Positions 10,166 through 22,250 of a stretch of DNA of 64,000 bases are shown in pieces. This DNA is from Chrysopilus asiliformis. Taxonomy: Eukaryota; Arthropoda; Insecta; Diptera; Rhagionidae. The stretch is from positions 25,169,030-25,233,029 of the forward strand of contig OZ035962.1 of assembly GCA_964034945.1 (NCBI GenBank), read 5' to 3'. Every line of letters starts with the position of its first letter. Position 1 is the first letter of the stretch. A model generated the notes under the pieces. The model ran no database searches. It was not told the origin of the DNA and saw only the letters and a list, made by a program, of their open reading frames with translations. Position numbers and translations under genes: made by a program.

Positions 10166-12833
10166 TGAGAACGTCAATATTTATTGAAATACAATTAAAA
10201 TGTATTATCGCAATTTTCTCAATCAATTCATTTCCTATTTAAATGTTTTTCCACACTAATTGTCAACATAAATATTTGCTTGTTTACTAACAAATATACG
10301 CATAAATTTATCAATGCCATTTAATGTTGACTTGCAAAATGCATTCGTTTATTTACTTATTTACCAGTAAACTTCATTGCATCATTTTTTTAACTACAAT
10401 TATTTTTTTAATACTGATTCTTTGTTTATAGACAAGTTTGAAAAAAAAAATGTCTTCGTTTTTGCCCTTTGGTTTTTCTTTTGAAATTTTCATGTGGTTT
10501 CCCCTAAGGTGATGAAGTTTTATAGTCTAAAAAATCTGTTAGAAACCACACGGGAAAATTCTTCAAAATCATGTTAAAAAACGGTAGTGAACGTGTTAAA
10601 CAATTGGTTCTTGGAAATTGAGAATTAATTACAGCACTTGATGTGTTTGAAGAGTACTAAGAATTGTTATTGGCAATTGCTGTAAGTAAAAAACGAAACT
10701 ATTTTTAGTATGGAGCGACAAAAAATTAGGTGTTTTCCCCATAAAAACCATTGTGTGGTTTTCATTGGTAATTTCTATCCTTAGAAACCATTTAAGAGGT
10801 TTTTTGCACCAAAAATAGTTTTTTAAAAAGTTCAAAGTTTTTTTTTTTCTAAGAAGAAAAGCTTTTTTTAAAAAAAATAGTTTCAGATTTAGAAATTTTT
10901 TGTGATTTTCAAACATTTGGGGAGTCAGTATCTCATTTTTTACACACTTTAAAAAATTTTGAAGCATGATTTATGTGAAAAAAAAATTAAAAAGACTAGA
11001 AACAAGAATCCTGATCAGACTATGTTTTTTTAACAGAAAAAAAAAGAATCTTTTGTCTTCATCTTAAAACAAAATTTTGGGCGGGTTTCTTCGCGTATCT
11101 AAAAAAGATCACAAGATTATAGTTTTCTGCAACTCACCTGACTTTTAATTTCGATTTCTAGACGAGCTCTTCTAGAATCCTATTCCTTGGGATTTCTAAT
11201 GGCAATTTGAGGTTTTTGGTTTTGTTGTTTTATCCAAAGAAACAAAAATATAAAATTGTTAGATTCAAGCATTTTGCCTGAGCATGTGTCAAGTTTTTAT
11301 TTCTGTAAGAAGCCGGTTAAATTGGGAACCGGTTAAGAATTATCGTCTCGAAAAACACAACATCAGACGTCCATAAGACATTAAAAAAAAATCTGAGCAA
11401 ATTTATTTAGGCACATTTTTTTCCTCGATTTTTTTTTCACATCTTGAACTTGAAGAGTCTAAATATGAAGCTAGAATCACACAGAAACACGTCCCTCACC
11501 CACAGCGGAAATCTTGTTCAACCAGCTTAGAAGTGATTATTTTGATACCAAAAAAACCCTAGAAAAAAAGTCTTTCCAGCAAGTCTTATTATAGAAAATC
11601 AATTCTCACGAATTCTTGTCTTCCATCATGTGAAATAATTCATGTGTTCAAAGAAAAGCTCATTTTCTTATAATTTTACAAAAGAATCAATCGAGAATTC
11701 CGCGGTTTTTATGCAGCTTCTCGTTATAAGATTGAAAATGCATCGAAACTTGTGACACGTGCGTGAAAAATTACAGGTCTAGAATATAGATTTTCATGTG
11801 ACAGTCAATACCCACTACTACCACAGAAAATAATGGCATAGCGAGAATTAAAAAAAAAAGAAACCTTTAAACTTGGTGCTAATCCAAGGTAAAATACTGA
11901 TGGAGCTCGCCTCCATTGAGAACGGTTAAGTTCAAGGAAAACATTTTTCAAATGATCTTCAAACGATCACCGACTCAGACTTCAAACTCGAGCTTTGTTT
12001 GTAAGTTAGCCAAGTATAACTTCAGCTGACCAAAGATAGATTTTTTTTCACTGCGGTTTCTTAGCTATGATCGATCATTATTTGCACAATCTTATAGTAG
12101 TTACGATCGGTTGCAACTATGAGTGAATCTACGATCAGTGCGATCAATTTTGCAAAAATCCAAATGTCGAATATCTGCGTCATTCCAGTATTATTATTGC
12201 AATTTGGATCGTATGTCGTTATTAGGTGCATTCCAAGCAAACCACCAACACGTATACAAAACCAGTTTGAATGTGGAAATTGCAGCATGGAAAATTTCAT
12301 ATTTACAAAATTAATCGAAAGCGACGATCGTCGACGACATCGCAAAATTTGAATAGATTTAAAAAATGACAACAAAAATTCAAGAAAAAAAACTTACCAG
12401 ACCTCAAGACGCATGGAAGTTTGTCCCAATTTTTAAAAAATCGCATTTGTAAACATGTCGTGGACACTTTTATTTTTAGTCCAAGTGCATTTGATGGGGT
12501 TTTTAGCGCAATTTTTCTTTATTCAAAACGAAGCGCAAGACAGCAACATGGAAATGGAAACGCAGCACTTCTCACTTTGTTCAGTTTGTGGCTTGGGGGG
12601 AATTTTCAATTATGGCTAGAGTCGCATTAAAATGAAAAACTGTTTGATAAGTGCAGTATCTTTTTTTCCCCAATTATGCAATGGTTATAATCGTGCGAGA
12701 CATACTGCACTATAAATCGTGAGGACGGAAAATTTTGCGTGAATTTGGCTTAAAGTAAAATAGAAGTCGATAAAAAAGATTTTTTACGGGAAAATTGATT
12801 TTTTTTATTACTATGATTTTTGGAAAGTGATTT
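10166..12833. other. Intronic non-coding DNA
   Basis: AT-rich sequence with long A and T runs. The open frame on the minus strand at 10629-10967 is Lys/Phe/Leu-rich, as expected from A/T homopolymers, and has no domain. Overlapping open frames on both strands at 12061-12375 also lack any motif. I see no gene, RNA or clear regulatory site. Confidence 0.4.
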
Positions 12834-12925
12834 TCTTAACAATTTTCTTCCCTGCTTCGCACCTATAGTTTTACATGGATTAAAAACCATGGATGACTTG
12901 CAACATTTGTTAGGTTTTTTACGTT
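12834..12925 (-). repeat. Dispersed repeat (TTACAAATGTTGC family), copy 1
   Basis: Read on the minus strand, this has the blocks acaaatgttgc, atccatgg, aatccatgtaaaact and gaagaaaattgtt. They appear in the same order at 13085-13190 and 45575-45660 on the plus strand. A related fragment (accttacaaatgctaca) lies near 56480. The ends and the class of the element are unknown. Confidence 0.5.
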
Positions 12926-13084
12926 GTAACCACTCAGTCAACTTGGTTTCCCAAAATATTTTGTAATAGCTACTACTTGGGGCTAGTAACACCATCGATT
13001 CAGCCTCGCGCGATACTCTTCCTATTGAAAGGAGTTACTAACAAATGTTGCATCGCTGTAATGGTTGGACATCATATGCTAAGG

Positions 13085-13190
13085 AAGAGTTACAATACCT
13101 TACAAATGTTGCGGTTCTATCCACAGTTCACAATCCATTAGAAACTTTAGGTACGGCAGGCGGAGAAGAAAATTGTTTTGAAATTCAATC
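13085..13190 (+). repeat. Dispersed repeat (TTACAAATGTTGC family), copy 2
   Basis: It carries gttacaataccttacaaatgttgc, cacagttcacaatccatt, aactttaggtacg and gaagaaaattgtt in the same order as the copies at 12834-12925 (inverted) and 45575-45660. Copies 1 and 2 sit head to head about 160 bases apart. They could be two arms of a larger inverted-repeat element or independent insertions. Confidence 0.5.
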
Positions 13191-14689
13191 CAGTTTTAAA
13201 CTAAAAAGCCAAGAAAACTTCAGATAATTAAAGGCTTTTTTCTTCGAAAATACGATTATTAACCATTTTGTACTGATTTTCACAGTTCCGAAATCTTTTC
13301 TTTTCAGAGGAATCTTTTTTTGTTTGTTTTTAGTTAAAAAAGCTTTGAAGCGCTTTTAAGAAACGGATTGATTAGTTTGATACCCGTCAAATTTTTTGAT
13401 AACCATCCGAAATCGACAGAAAGAAATAAGAGTTTAAAACACCTTTCGACTTTTACTATCAGAAAGATCGTGTCTTACGCATGGTTAATTTGCTTCTTTC
13501 ATCAGCTGATAACAGTCACCAAAATCAAAAATTAAAAACAGAAGACAAAAAAAACAACTAAACAATAGCGTTTTTCCATACAAGATTTTTTTTTAAATCA
13601 AAGCACAATCTCTTGCTAAGCTTTTTCATTTATTTTCACTTTTTTCGGATATTAATTTTCATTTGCGGCTGGCTGCTGGTAATAACAAAAATCGCTCGTT
13701 AAGATAAAAAAAATGGGCAAAAACTTTAAATAAGTGTGAGTTAAGGCATGCACACAAACGCATAATCTTGTAACGAAGCCCAGGTAATTTAACTCTACCT
13801 GATCTACCTGTGGGCCACCAAAAAAAGCGAAATTTCGTGATGAAATTTTGTGTGTGTGTGCGAGCAAAGTTTGATATTTGGTGTTTTTTCTTGCTGTTTT
13901 CGGCATTTTGTTTTCATGCTAACCAACGGAACGCAACGCAACTATGTTGATAGTCCATTTAGAGACCATGTCGGAGCGATCGCTATTTTTATTTACTTTC
14001 AAACAACGCCACAAAATTTTCGGCAACCGCCGAAAAGTGAAAGTCCACCAAACGAAAGTAAAACGGAAGAAAAAAACATTCAAATAATAATAATACAAAA
14101 AAACGCAAGTGAAAAAAAAAACTCACGAAATGAAAATGAAATTTTTCGCGATTTATGATTATTTGCTGGGTTTTTTTTATGGTTGTAAAGTTAATTTAAC
14201 CGAATAGAATGATTTCTTATATGATTTTCGATTTTTTTAAATAATATAATCATAAAAAAATCAATCAAAACGACAAAAAATACTCAAATTTCATTTTTTA
14301 CATAAGATTTATTTATTTTCATTATCTACACTAGTTTTTTTTTAGAAAATATCTTAAATTTTCGGAGAAATTGAGAAATAATACCACTTCATGTATTATT
14401 CTCAAAAAATGTCATCCCAAAGGTGATGCCAAAGATGATTTATCGAAGAGCTGAAAGCATAAGTACGATTCTAAGTATCCTACATTGACCCATCTACGTG
14501 CTGCGATGCCATTTATCAATAAATCAGGTCAAACAATTTTATATATGTAACGTTTGGGATGATCTATAACCAAAACCTTGCTTAAAATTTACACCCAGTT
14601 ATATTTGCTCTATCAAAAGCCTGTTTAGCTACAGGACAAAGCCATCATCTTCTCACTATGGTCACAAAAACATTTTTTTTTAATTCCTG
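13191..14689. other. Intronic non-coding DNA
   Basis: AT-rich spacer with a short (TG)n run at 13849-13860. The open frame on the plus strand at 13850-14158 begins inside the (TG)n run and runs into Lys/Asn/Glu homopolymer translation, so it is not called. Nothing else is recognised. Confidence 0.4.
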
Positions 14690-14745
14690 AATTAAACTTG
14701 AATGTAAAGTTTGAATTCAACTTAAGTTGAATGTCAATTGAACCA

Positions 14746-14898
14746 GCTGTCCATAGAATCCGTCACACTTTTAGGGGAGGGGGTTTTGCGGTAGTCAGTA
14801 CATAACTCCTTACATAAAATTGCAAAGATGCGTGAAGGGGTGGTGGGTGATTTTAAATGATATTAAATGCCAAGCGTGACGTATTTTATTCACAGTCC
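14746..14898. repeat. Small TIR element with CTGTCCATA...GACGTATTTTAT ends
   Basis: The left end reads gctgtccatagaatccgtcac and the right end reads gcgtgacgtattttattcac followed by agtccct, so the ends are imperfect inverted copies of about 24 bases. The interior is a G-rich strip (ggggaggggg, aaggggtggtgggtg). It is 150 bases long with no coding capacity. It matches the single motifs at 5194, 24381, 44196, 48039 and 56976 and the larger element at 62770-63064. Confidence 0.6.
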
Positions 14899-15122
14899 CT
14901 AAATTAAACTTGGATTCAACTTGAGTCCAACTTAAGTTCAACTTCAATTCAGCTTGAGTTCAAATTGTATTCAACTTGAATTCGACTTGAATTCAACTTG
15001 AATTCAACTTGAATTCACCTTCAGTTCAACTTGAATTCAGCTTAAATTCAACTTCAATTCAGCTTGAGTTCAAATTGTGTTCAACTTGAATTCAACTTGA
15101 ATTCAACTTGCATTCAACTTTA
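14899..15122. repeat. Tandem array of a self-complementary AACTTGAATTC unit
   Basis: About twenty units of an 11-base word (ttgaattcaac and variants with cag, gag or aat substitutions) follow one another. Related words continue just upstream at 14693-14740, so the CTGTCCATA element at 14746-14898 probably inserted into the array. The core TTGAATTCAA is a palindrome, so single strands of the array can pair with themselves in many registers. Confidence 0.8.
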
Positions 15123-15640
15123 TGCCTTTCACAACTTTCAGGCGCGAAATGTTTTTCTTCAAAATTTAGGGGCTGAAAAAACAGCCTTGGTATTTTTACA
15201 AAATGAAGCACATTTTTTGAAATTTTGACGCGAAATCCAAAATTTTAGTTGAAAATTTTTCAATCCTTATAATTTTTGTGACTTTGTTGACTCCAAGCTA
15301 AATAAATTTCGATTAATTAAAACTGACAAGTTAATTTACCATTTTTAATGCGATACAAATTCACCCCCAATTTCTTTTCAGTTCGTTGTTCTTCGTGATT
15401 ACCGCACAAAATTTGTGCTATGATTTTATTTCCTAGTGTTTTACATCAAAAATCACCCAACAAAAGTGGAATTACGTCAAAAATGTTGATTGCGGATTGT
15501 AACGATCGCAAAACTAACCACAGAGGAAGAAGAACGATCGAAACGATCAACTGAGTGGAAACATGGCTATAGATCGGCTTTAATACTACTATGTGGCACG
15601 TAAATCTACCTGATCGATATACCTGGTAGCAGTTCCTACC
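15123..15640. other. Intronic non-coding DNA
   Basis: AT-rich spacer between the tandem array and the GC-richer block downstream. I see nothing recognisable in it. Confidence 0.4.
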
Positions 15641-16010
15641 TTTACGCATCGCCAAATCCATAAATGTTGGTTACTAACGGCATGAAAAGGTATCTTTCGC
15701 CGTGAAAAAAGCGAGCGCGATCTTTCAGTTTTTTCGCGTGGTGATCGGTTGTTTGGCGGTGATTTGCCATAGTGTCGTGATTTTTGTATTTGCGCGCGTC
15801 TTCCAAGACGCGAGAGGGGGAGAGGGGAGGGGGGGTTCGAAAAACTTTCTCCGCGGCAACTGCTTGGATTGCTGCGTGTTTGACTTTAACAACGTGTGTT
15901 GTGGGGTCTTGGAGGTTTTCAAGACAAGATCCCAACTCCAAAGAACTGTGCAGAAATCTGTAAGACAAGCCACTTCGCCGCTGCCACATAAGAAAAAAAA
16001 AACTTGAAGT
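15641..16010. other. GC-richer unique-looking block in the intron
   Basis: This stretch is clearly less AT-rich than its surroundings (for example cgcgcgtcttccaagacgcg and gagaggggagggggg). Open frames run on both strands, the longest 123 codons on the minus strand, but none shows a domain. A GTAAGA donor-like site lies at 15960. It could hold a promoter or an untranslated alternative first exon of Pdp1. The open plus frame would reach that donor in phase 0, not the phase 1 needed by the 49188 exon. Confidence 0.25.
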
Positions 16011-17124
16011 CGTGCGTGTAACGTTAACTTACTGACTGACTTAAGACGTTTCGTTCTCCTCAAACGAGATACATTTCCATTTCTTTGACTTTGCAAATTG
16101 CTTCTATTTTTTGCCTTTTCGTATGGTCGCTCTTAAGCGATTTTCTTGTATTTTCTTCCGCTTTTATCTAATTTTTCAATTTCGCTTTTATCCATGTGGT
16201 CATTTTGACGTTATACGAGTAGCAACTCGATCTAAGACTGGTTTTTCTGTTAATTAAACTCTGCCGCTTTTGCATTATGTCCAACCATACTAAAATATGA
16301 ATAAAAGCAACAATTTTTAAAGCATACTGGAGCAGATTTTTGTGGAAAACACGTTTGTCTTTACGATTAAGTGCAGATTTGTAGGTAAAAAGATATTAGC
16401 AGTAGTACCAGTGATAACTTTTGTAAAAAAAAATTTCCCAAAGATACTCACATCTTAGAAGCCAACAAGGCGTGGATATGTTTTAGATTTGTATCTCCTG
16501 AGCACGAAATTCATGAAAATGATTTTTGGTTTCAGGAGGAAAGTGTAAATTGGATTTTTATGATAATTTGATATTAAAAATAGTTTTATTGTGTGATTGT
16601 GACTAAAAGAAAAGCAATTTGTTTTCTTTTTTTTTGTCTTCTTTAAACATTCATAAAAGAGGCATTTCATTTAAATTGCACAAATGCTAATTTAAATATT
16701 TATATTAATAATAAAGACCAGAAAAAGATATTTAAAAAAATGAATCTTTTACTTTCACTCATGTGAAGTGGGATATTATTATCAACTGCTCCAAATCAAG
16801 GAAGTTGGTTTTTTTTTCTTTAACCAATTCAGAAGATTTATGTTTATCCATATAAATTATGGAAACGCAAAAGTTGGACTCTCACGAGAAATCCGCAGAG
16901 ACATATTTAAAAATGAATAAATTTTTTTTTTCTTAAACAATAAATTGAGAACATAATATTAGTAGGAAGTGATTAACGTAAATCATTTTTGATTGAGGAT
17001 TTAAAAAAAAAATTCTCCCAAGCCATAAAAATACTTCGCTTAAATCATTAACGTTAGCTTTTCCACATTTGCGCGATTAGATTATATATTGTATAAAATA
17101 ATAAAAAAAGTTGGAAAATTCGGA
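16011..17124. other. Intronic non-coding DNA
   Basis: AT-rich sequence with poly-A and poly-T runs. I see no gene or repeat boundary. Confidence 0.4.
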
Positions 17125-17300
17125 GCCAATCAAGGAAAGCACAGGAATCGTCGGACACAAAAATTAATTACACCACGGTATTTGAGATGAGAAAATATTT
17201 CGATTTCCGCCTGTTCTGTTTGTCTGTCTGTCCGCCCGTCCGTCTGTCCGTCTGTCCGTCTGTCTGTCCGCCTGTTTATCTCTCCGTCTGTCTGTCTGTC
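17125..17300 (-). repeat. (GTCY)n microsatellite with conserved flank, mini-me-like, copy 1
   Basis: The array of gtct/gtcc tetramers spans about 17216-17302. On its minus-strand downstream side it is followed by aaatatttt and tggtgtaattaatttttgtgt, which match aaatatttttatc and tggtgtaattcatttttgtgt after the array at 26919-26988. A tetramer array next to a conserved tail recalls the dipteran mini-me proto-microsatellite elements. That match is from memory. The Arg-Thr-Asp-Gly open frame across it is only translated microsatellite. Confidence 0.6.
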
Positions 17301-19500
17301 CGTGAACTTCCAAAAGGATTTCAAAAGGATTGAGCTGGATACTTAAAATTTTGTATATTTGAATTTGTCATAATTGGCAAGGCTATGTTCTTGGACGAGC
17401 AAAATCAGATAACTCCATCCTCCCACCCCCTTACAAACGAAACAATTTTTTGCAATTTTCTCGAAAACGGTGAGACATATTGAAAAATTTATAAAGATGA
17501 AATGTGTTTAGAATAGGATTTTACATAACTTATCCATACAGTAAAATCCAATTAATAATCGATTTAATCTATTATCAGAAAAAATCTATTTGAGAAAAAT
17601 ACAAATTTTATGAACATAGAGTCAGCGAAAAAGTAGGCGGCGCAACTTCTACTGTGTTCTAAAAAAATGTGACTTTTGACTTTTTTTACACATTGTTGCC
17701 ACTTTGACTTATTTCACACATTTCGGTAAATTCGAGGCATTAAAAATTTCATATTCATCTCCCTCACCCCCTTACCAGCATATCTTTGGTCATCTGTCTC
17801 AGATTCAAACAAAAAACAATGGTCACCCTACCTAAACAAGATTACTAAGAAAAAGAAAAATCCAGTTTCCCCGTAATAAACCCGTACTAAAAAAATTTAT
17901 TCAAAAACACTAACGTTACATGTAAAAAAATTAAAATCTAGTAACATTATTCGATCATCATTACATCATTTCCTGTAGTCACTGATCCCCAGTGATTACA
18001 CCTCAAGTAATGCAATTAAAACCACATCCACTTTTGCACTTTGTATCATCGACCGCATTTTAAACGGACAGTAAAACGGATTTATTCAAATTGATTTAGG
18101 CGCAATTTAAATAACAGGCTGTCAAGTAGCAAGCACTAAACTTAGATTGTAGTTACAAAGTTCTAGTGCCGATTCTAATCAAGTTCCGTGTGGGGTAGGT
18201 AAGTTTCATAGTGCATTCCACGGCTAAACGATCATCCCCGATCCCCACCCTTAACCAGTTCTAATCGGTCATTCGAGTCAAATATTAATAATAATTTGCA
18301 ACATTGTAACAAATTTAGTTCTGATGAGTTTACATCGGTTATGTAACGATTTTTTTTTTGTAAACAACGTAATTGAAGTCATAACAAAATAAGTGTCCCA
18401 TCATATACGAGTACTCTGAAAGCCTTACAGTTGAATTTATTGAGGTAGGTTACTTGATTTATTTATGACCATTTTCTCCTATTAAAAACCTCAATTACGA
18501 AAATGTGAAAATTTTCTCATTTTCATTTTACGATCGGACCGGATCGTCATTTTCCCCATTATTTATATTTTCCCTGTCGCTTTGTGTTTTTCAGCTATTT
18601 ACAATTTGTTGCAATTTTAATATGGATGGGTTTATAAATATCAGTTTTTATCACTGCGCATATTTAAATCTTGTGCATTTTCTTAGTTTTTCATGCGATC
18701 TTTGAGAAAATCACGATCGTTATTGCAAAATTTTATATTTTCGAGGAAAAGTTTATGAAAATGTCACCAAGAAATTTCAATTATGATGGCAGGCATGAAA
18801 GTGTTTTTCCTGTGATGACAGATGGAAAATTGCGTCTGTTTGAAACTGAATTTCACAAAAAAAAAACAATAATAAGCGGAAAATTGTTATTTTCTATGTA
18901 GTTGCGCAATAATCTTTAAAATTACTTAAGCCGAATGCAGCGTTCAAAAGAAAAGTGCAGAAATGCTTTCGCGAAATTGTCGCCGATTACTCATTTGGTT
19001 TTTTTCTTTTCTGCACTTTTGCAATATATCTATGAAGAAAAAAAATGTTGGTTAATTATATTTGGTGCCGCGGACAAGGGGATCGAATAACATAACTACT
19101 AGTACCATATGAAGACCGGTTAATGATGATTTCGTAATACGATTTTCACCTACTTTCTTCGGGTGATTTTTGTTTTCTTAGACAATTTCAATTCACTCGG
19201 AATTTATTTATTAAAATGCTGTTTTGGTTTCAATATTTCAAGTGTTTGTCATTCGAACTTCCTCTCTTTAAGGTCAAATATTTTGTGTTACTGTTTTGTA
19301 ATATTGTGAAATTAGACGAAAAAAATTGCTTGTTTCGTTGAACGTCTTTTGGTTATGTTATGCCTGCGGTTTAATATGATAGTTTTTTAAAAGGAAAATC
19401 TATTAAAAAGTTAATGGACCTATAAAGATCCATTTTTATGAGTTTTTCATTCACGAGTTAAATCAAATAGATTTTCCTGTTTGTTGTTTGTTTCTTTTAA
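17301..19500. other. Intronic non-coding DNA with repeat fragments
   Basis: At 17760-17828 there is a right end of the GGGTGACC family (catctgtctcagattcaaac, then ggtcaccc followed by TA). A short inverted repeat (aaaagtgcagaaa / tttctgcactttt) pairs 18950 with 19011. Open frames at 18505-18901 are low-complexity and lack motifs. No gene is seen. Confidence 0.4.
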
Positions 19501-19536
19501 CACCGCCGTCGCCGAGAACACCGCCGTCGCCGAGAA
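19501..19536 (+). repeat. Perfect 18-base tandem duplication, GC-rich
   Basis: The unit caccgccgtcgccgagaa occurs twice back to back without a mismatch. It is strikingly GC-rich for this intron. Two copies of identical sequence indicate a recent slip or duplication. Confidence 0.85.
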
Positions 19537-19829
19537 CACTAAAAAAATAGTCAAATTGACCTCGTCTACGTGCCGCAATGTCATCCAAAACACTGGCAAA
19601 GCGAAACACCATGCCACAAGAACCCAGTGGTCGCACTTTATAGCATTATCTATGCTTCTAATGGTTCTTCACTTTATTGCTATATCCAATCGTTACATCG
19701 TGTAACTAGGCTCTGCCTGTTCCCGAAATCAGAGGGGGAGGATCGCGGTTTTGGAAGCTCTCAAATATCAGTGCCTTAGACAGAACATCACTTAATTAAA
19801 AAACTTCTAATTGACTAAAAACTTGACCT

Positions 19830-20158
19830 CAGAACCCAAAAATTTTCGCATGCGACGCAGTTTCTTCGATATTTTTTGCCTCTAGCTCATTTTTCTTTAA
19901 AAAATCAACTGCGGCGCATTTCATTAAATATAGCTGTCAATATTCGGTAGGTTGTTTCTAAAATTTTTACTTGCAGCGCAATTATTAATGCAATTTTTGA
20001 AACAAACCCTTTTCGTTCTGATCGGGCTTTCAAATTTTTCACGATTAATTTCGAAGTATTAAAAATTGCCTGACAGTTCGTGCATCCCCCCTCCCCCCTT
20101 TGCTAGAACTCTTCATCGGTAATCTGTCCGGGATTCACACAAAAAATAATATGATCAC
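19830..20158. repeat. GGGTGACC-family fragment
   Basis: It contains two GCGCCGCAGG-like internal motifs (ctgcggcgca near 19912 and cttgcagcgca near 19971) and ends with aatctgtccgggattcacac and atgatcacg. This is the same end type as 45930-45966 and the inverse of the 49752 end. The left boundary is not clear. Confidence 0.5.
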
Positions 20159-21670
20159 GATATTTATAAGTAAAATTTCATAATCCTTACAATCCCGGTG
20201 TTTGCTCTAGGAGAGCACATACCACATTTTTCAGGTGTGAGAACTTGTAATTATGAGGTACCGTGTTTTGGGTTTATCGTAAACAAATTTTTTTACTCTC
20301 AAGACTAAAAATGTTTAAATTGTGTTTCCGGTTTTTTTTTCTTCTTGAAAAAAGTGTAAATCTCAAAAAACTAGATATTTTGGATTTGGCAATTTCGACC
20401 CACAATCGAAAGCATTTTTGCATTGAAATTCTGTTTCAAAATTGCAAAATCTGAAACCGATTTAATAAATGTTTTACAGTAAGAGAAAAACATTGTGCTA
20501 ATGGACTACGATCTGATTAACACTTTTTCAAAACCTGTAAATTATATGGTGATAATTTTCTCACTGGAAACTCAGTCAAGATTAAAACAAATAAAAGTGA
20601 ACGAACAAAAAAAATACTGACTCGGAAAAAGTGGATCAGTCTCAATTCACAGTCTAACAACTCACAAGGAAGCATCACCCAATTATGCCGTGAATCCGAT
20701 ACTATAAGGAAGACTTGCAATTGGAATTCACAAGCAAAAGTGGAAAAAGAATGCAAAATGCAGGCAATTGCGGTTGCGTAATCGACGCGAATGGATGTTC
20801 CACACGATATTCACATGGAATCGAATATTTATTTACCGGATAGCATAAAAAATTAGCTTCTATCAGGTATACACGTGAAATAACTGTACATATTTTAACT
20901 AAGCTCGCATAGCTATGTTTATTACTTGCCTACCTGTCGTCTAACTAGTGTCTACCAACATTTGTTTGGATATGCCATCAGCAACAAATCGCCTACCATC
21001 ATCACCATCGATGTCTTTCGTGTTGTGTTGTTCTTCTGCTGCAATAAGAAATACCACAGAAAGTAGTCGATGATGTTTTGATGATGGCGAAGGTAACTCG
21101 GATTATACCTGGTGCCTAGCCCGATGTGCCCAATAATGAAACCAGGCAAACCAACAAACCCAGCTAGGCCAGATCTATCGTAACAGCCAAGTCAGCCAAC
21201 CTAGACTTGAATTTTATTTAAGATTGCATGGATTATGGATTATCAGGTAACTACCTGTGTCGACTACGAATGCAGTGCCACTTTCGCTTTCTTCTATGCC
21301 GTTGAGGAGGCACGATTCCCAATATAACGTCTTAGACTTGGCACACCGTCTTGTCTTAAGTTTTTGGTGTCTGTATTCAGGTGACGTTCATAGAATTGAA
21401 AACCGCTTGAATCACACCGTTAAGTGTTCAACGTACCGTGGACTAGGAAGTAACGCTATATCAACAATTTTAATAATTTTTTCTTCGATTTTTTTCTTGG
21501 ATTGATTGGTTCCAGATACCTTTTGCTTAGCCTGTTTGGTATTTTAATTGCGTCGCATCGAATCCAATGAATTCAATCGTAGGGCGGCCGTAAACAGTTT
21601 TAAATTCTGTAGCAGTACTTTTTCCCAACGACCTTTCATGGTGGTAGGGCTTTCTACCTTTTGTAGATAA
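20159..21670. other. Intronic non-coding DNA
   Basis: AT-rich spacer. Small open frames at 20263-20454, 20517-20756 and 20952-21505 show no domain. Nothing else is recognised. Confidence 0.4.
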
Positions 21671-22250
21671 AGTGACCATACGTGCCGGTCTCGCTGGGAT
21701 AAACTCAGATTTATGCGACACCCCGGAACACCCCGGAACATCGACACCCCGGAATCAAAATGTTTGTTCCGACATCCCGGAATCAAAATCTTAGAATCTA
21801 AGATATTGCTAAAATTTAGAATGAAAAATGAAAAACTTTTTAAAAGCTTTTTGCCAGGGTCAAATCTTGTAATCTAACTCTGACCCACTACTGAATTGTT
21901 TTGTCGAACATTTCATTTTCTAGGGAAATAAAATATCGTCCCTTAACCCATTAACGTGCGCTGTTCGATTTCTCGAACAGTAACTCTGAGCAACTTTGAG
22001 CCTTATTGTTACCACTTAGACATAGAAGGCAAGAGGGTAAGGGGAGGGGGTGGGGTACTTACCTCTCCTCTGGAATTGGCAAAAAACATTAAACAAAATA
22101 TTATTCGGTCAATTTCATGGTGTATTTGACCTTGGCATTTGGAGATTTTCGCCTGCGGCGCAATTTATTTCAATAATTACTGTATATATGCGTTTTTTCA
22201 ATAAAAAATTTGCAAGTCGCCACTACCTGAACTTTATCTTCACTTAACCA
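21671..22250. repeat. GGGTGACC-family copy with tandem CACCCCGGAA insert
   Basis: It starts agtgaccatacgtgccgg, followed by a local tandem of acaccccggaac/gacaccccggaatcaaaa at 21717-21790. It then continues to tggtgtatttgaccttggc and the internal motif cgcctgcggcgcaattt at 22149, which also occurs at 30750-30800. The right end was not found, so the extent is approximate. Confidence 0.45.

Noticed and set aside
10629..10967. 112-codon Lys/Leu/Phe-rich minus-strand protein
   Set aside because: Composition comes from A/T homopolymers; no motif, no splice or promoter context.
13849..13860. (TG)n run as a regulatory element
   Set aside because: It is a short ordinary dinucleotide repeat without supporting context.
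15642..16096. Open frames of 101-123 codons on both strands as genes
   Set aside because: They overlap on opposite strands, lack any domain or codon signal, and sit in a GC-richer block where stops are rarer by chance.
17130..17324. Arg-Thr-Asp-Gly-Gln repeat protein
   Set aside because: It is a translation of the (GTCY)n microsatellite; the same happens at 26765-27050.
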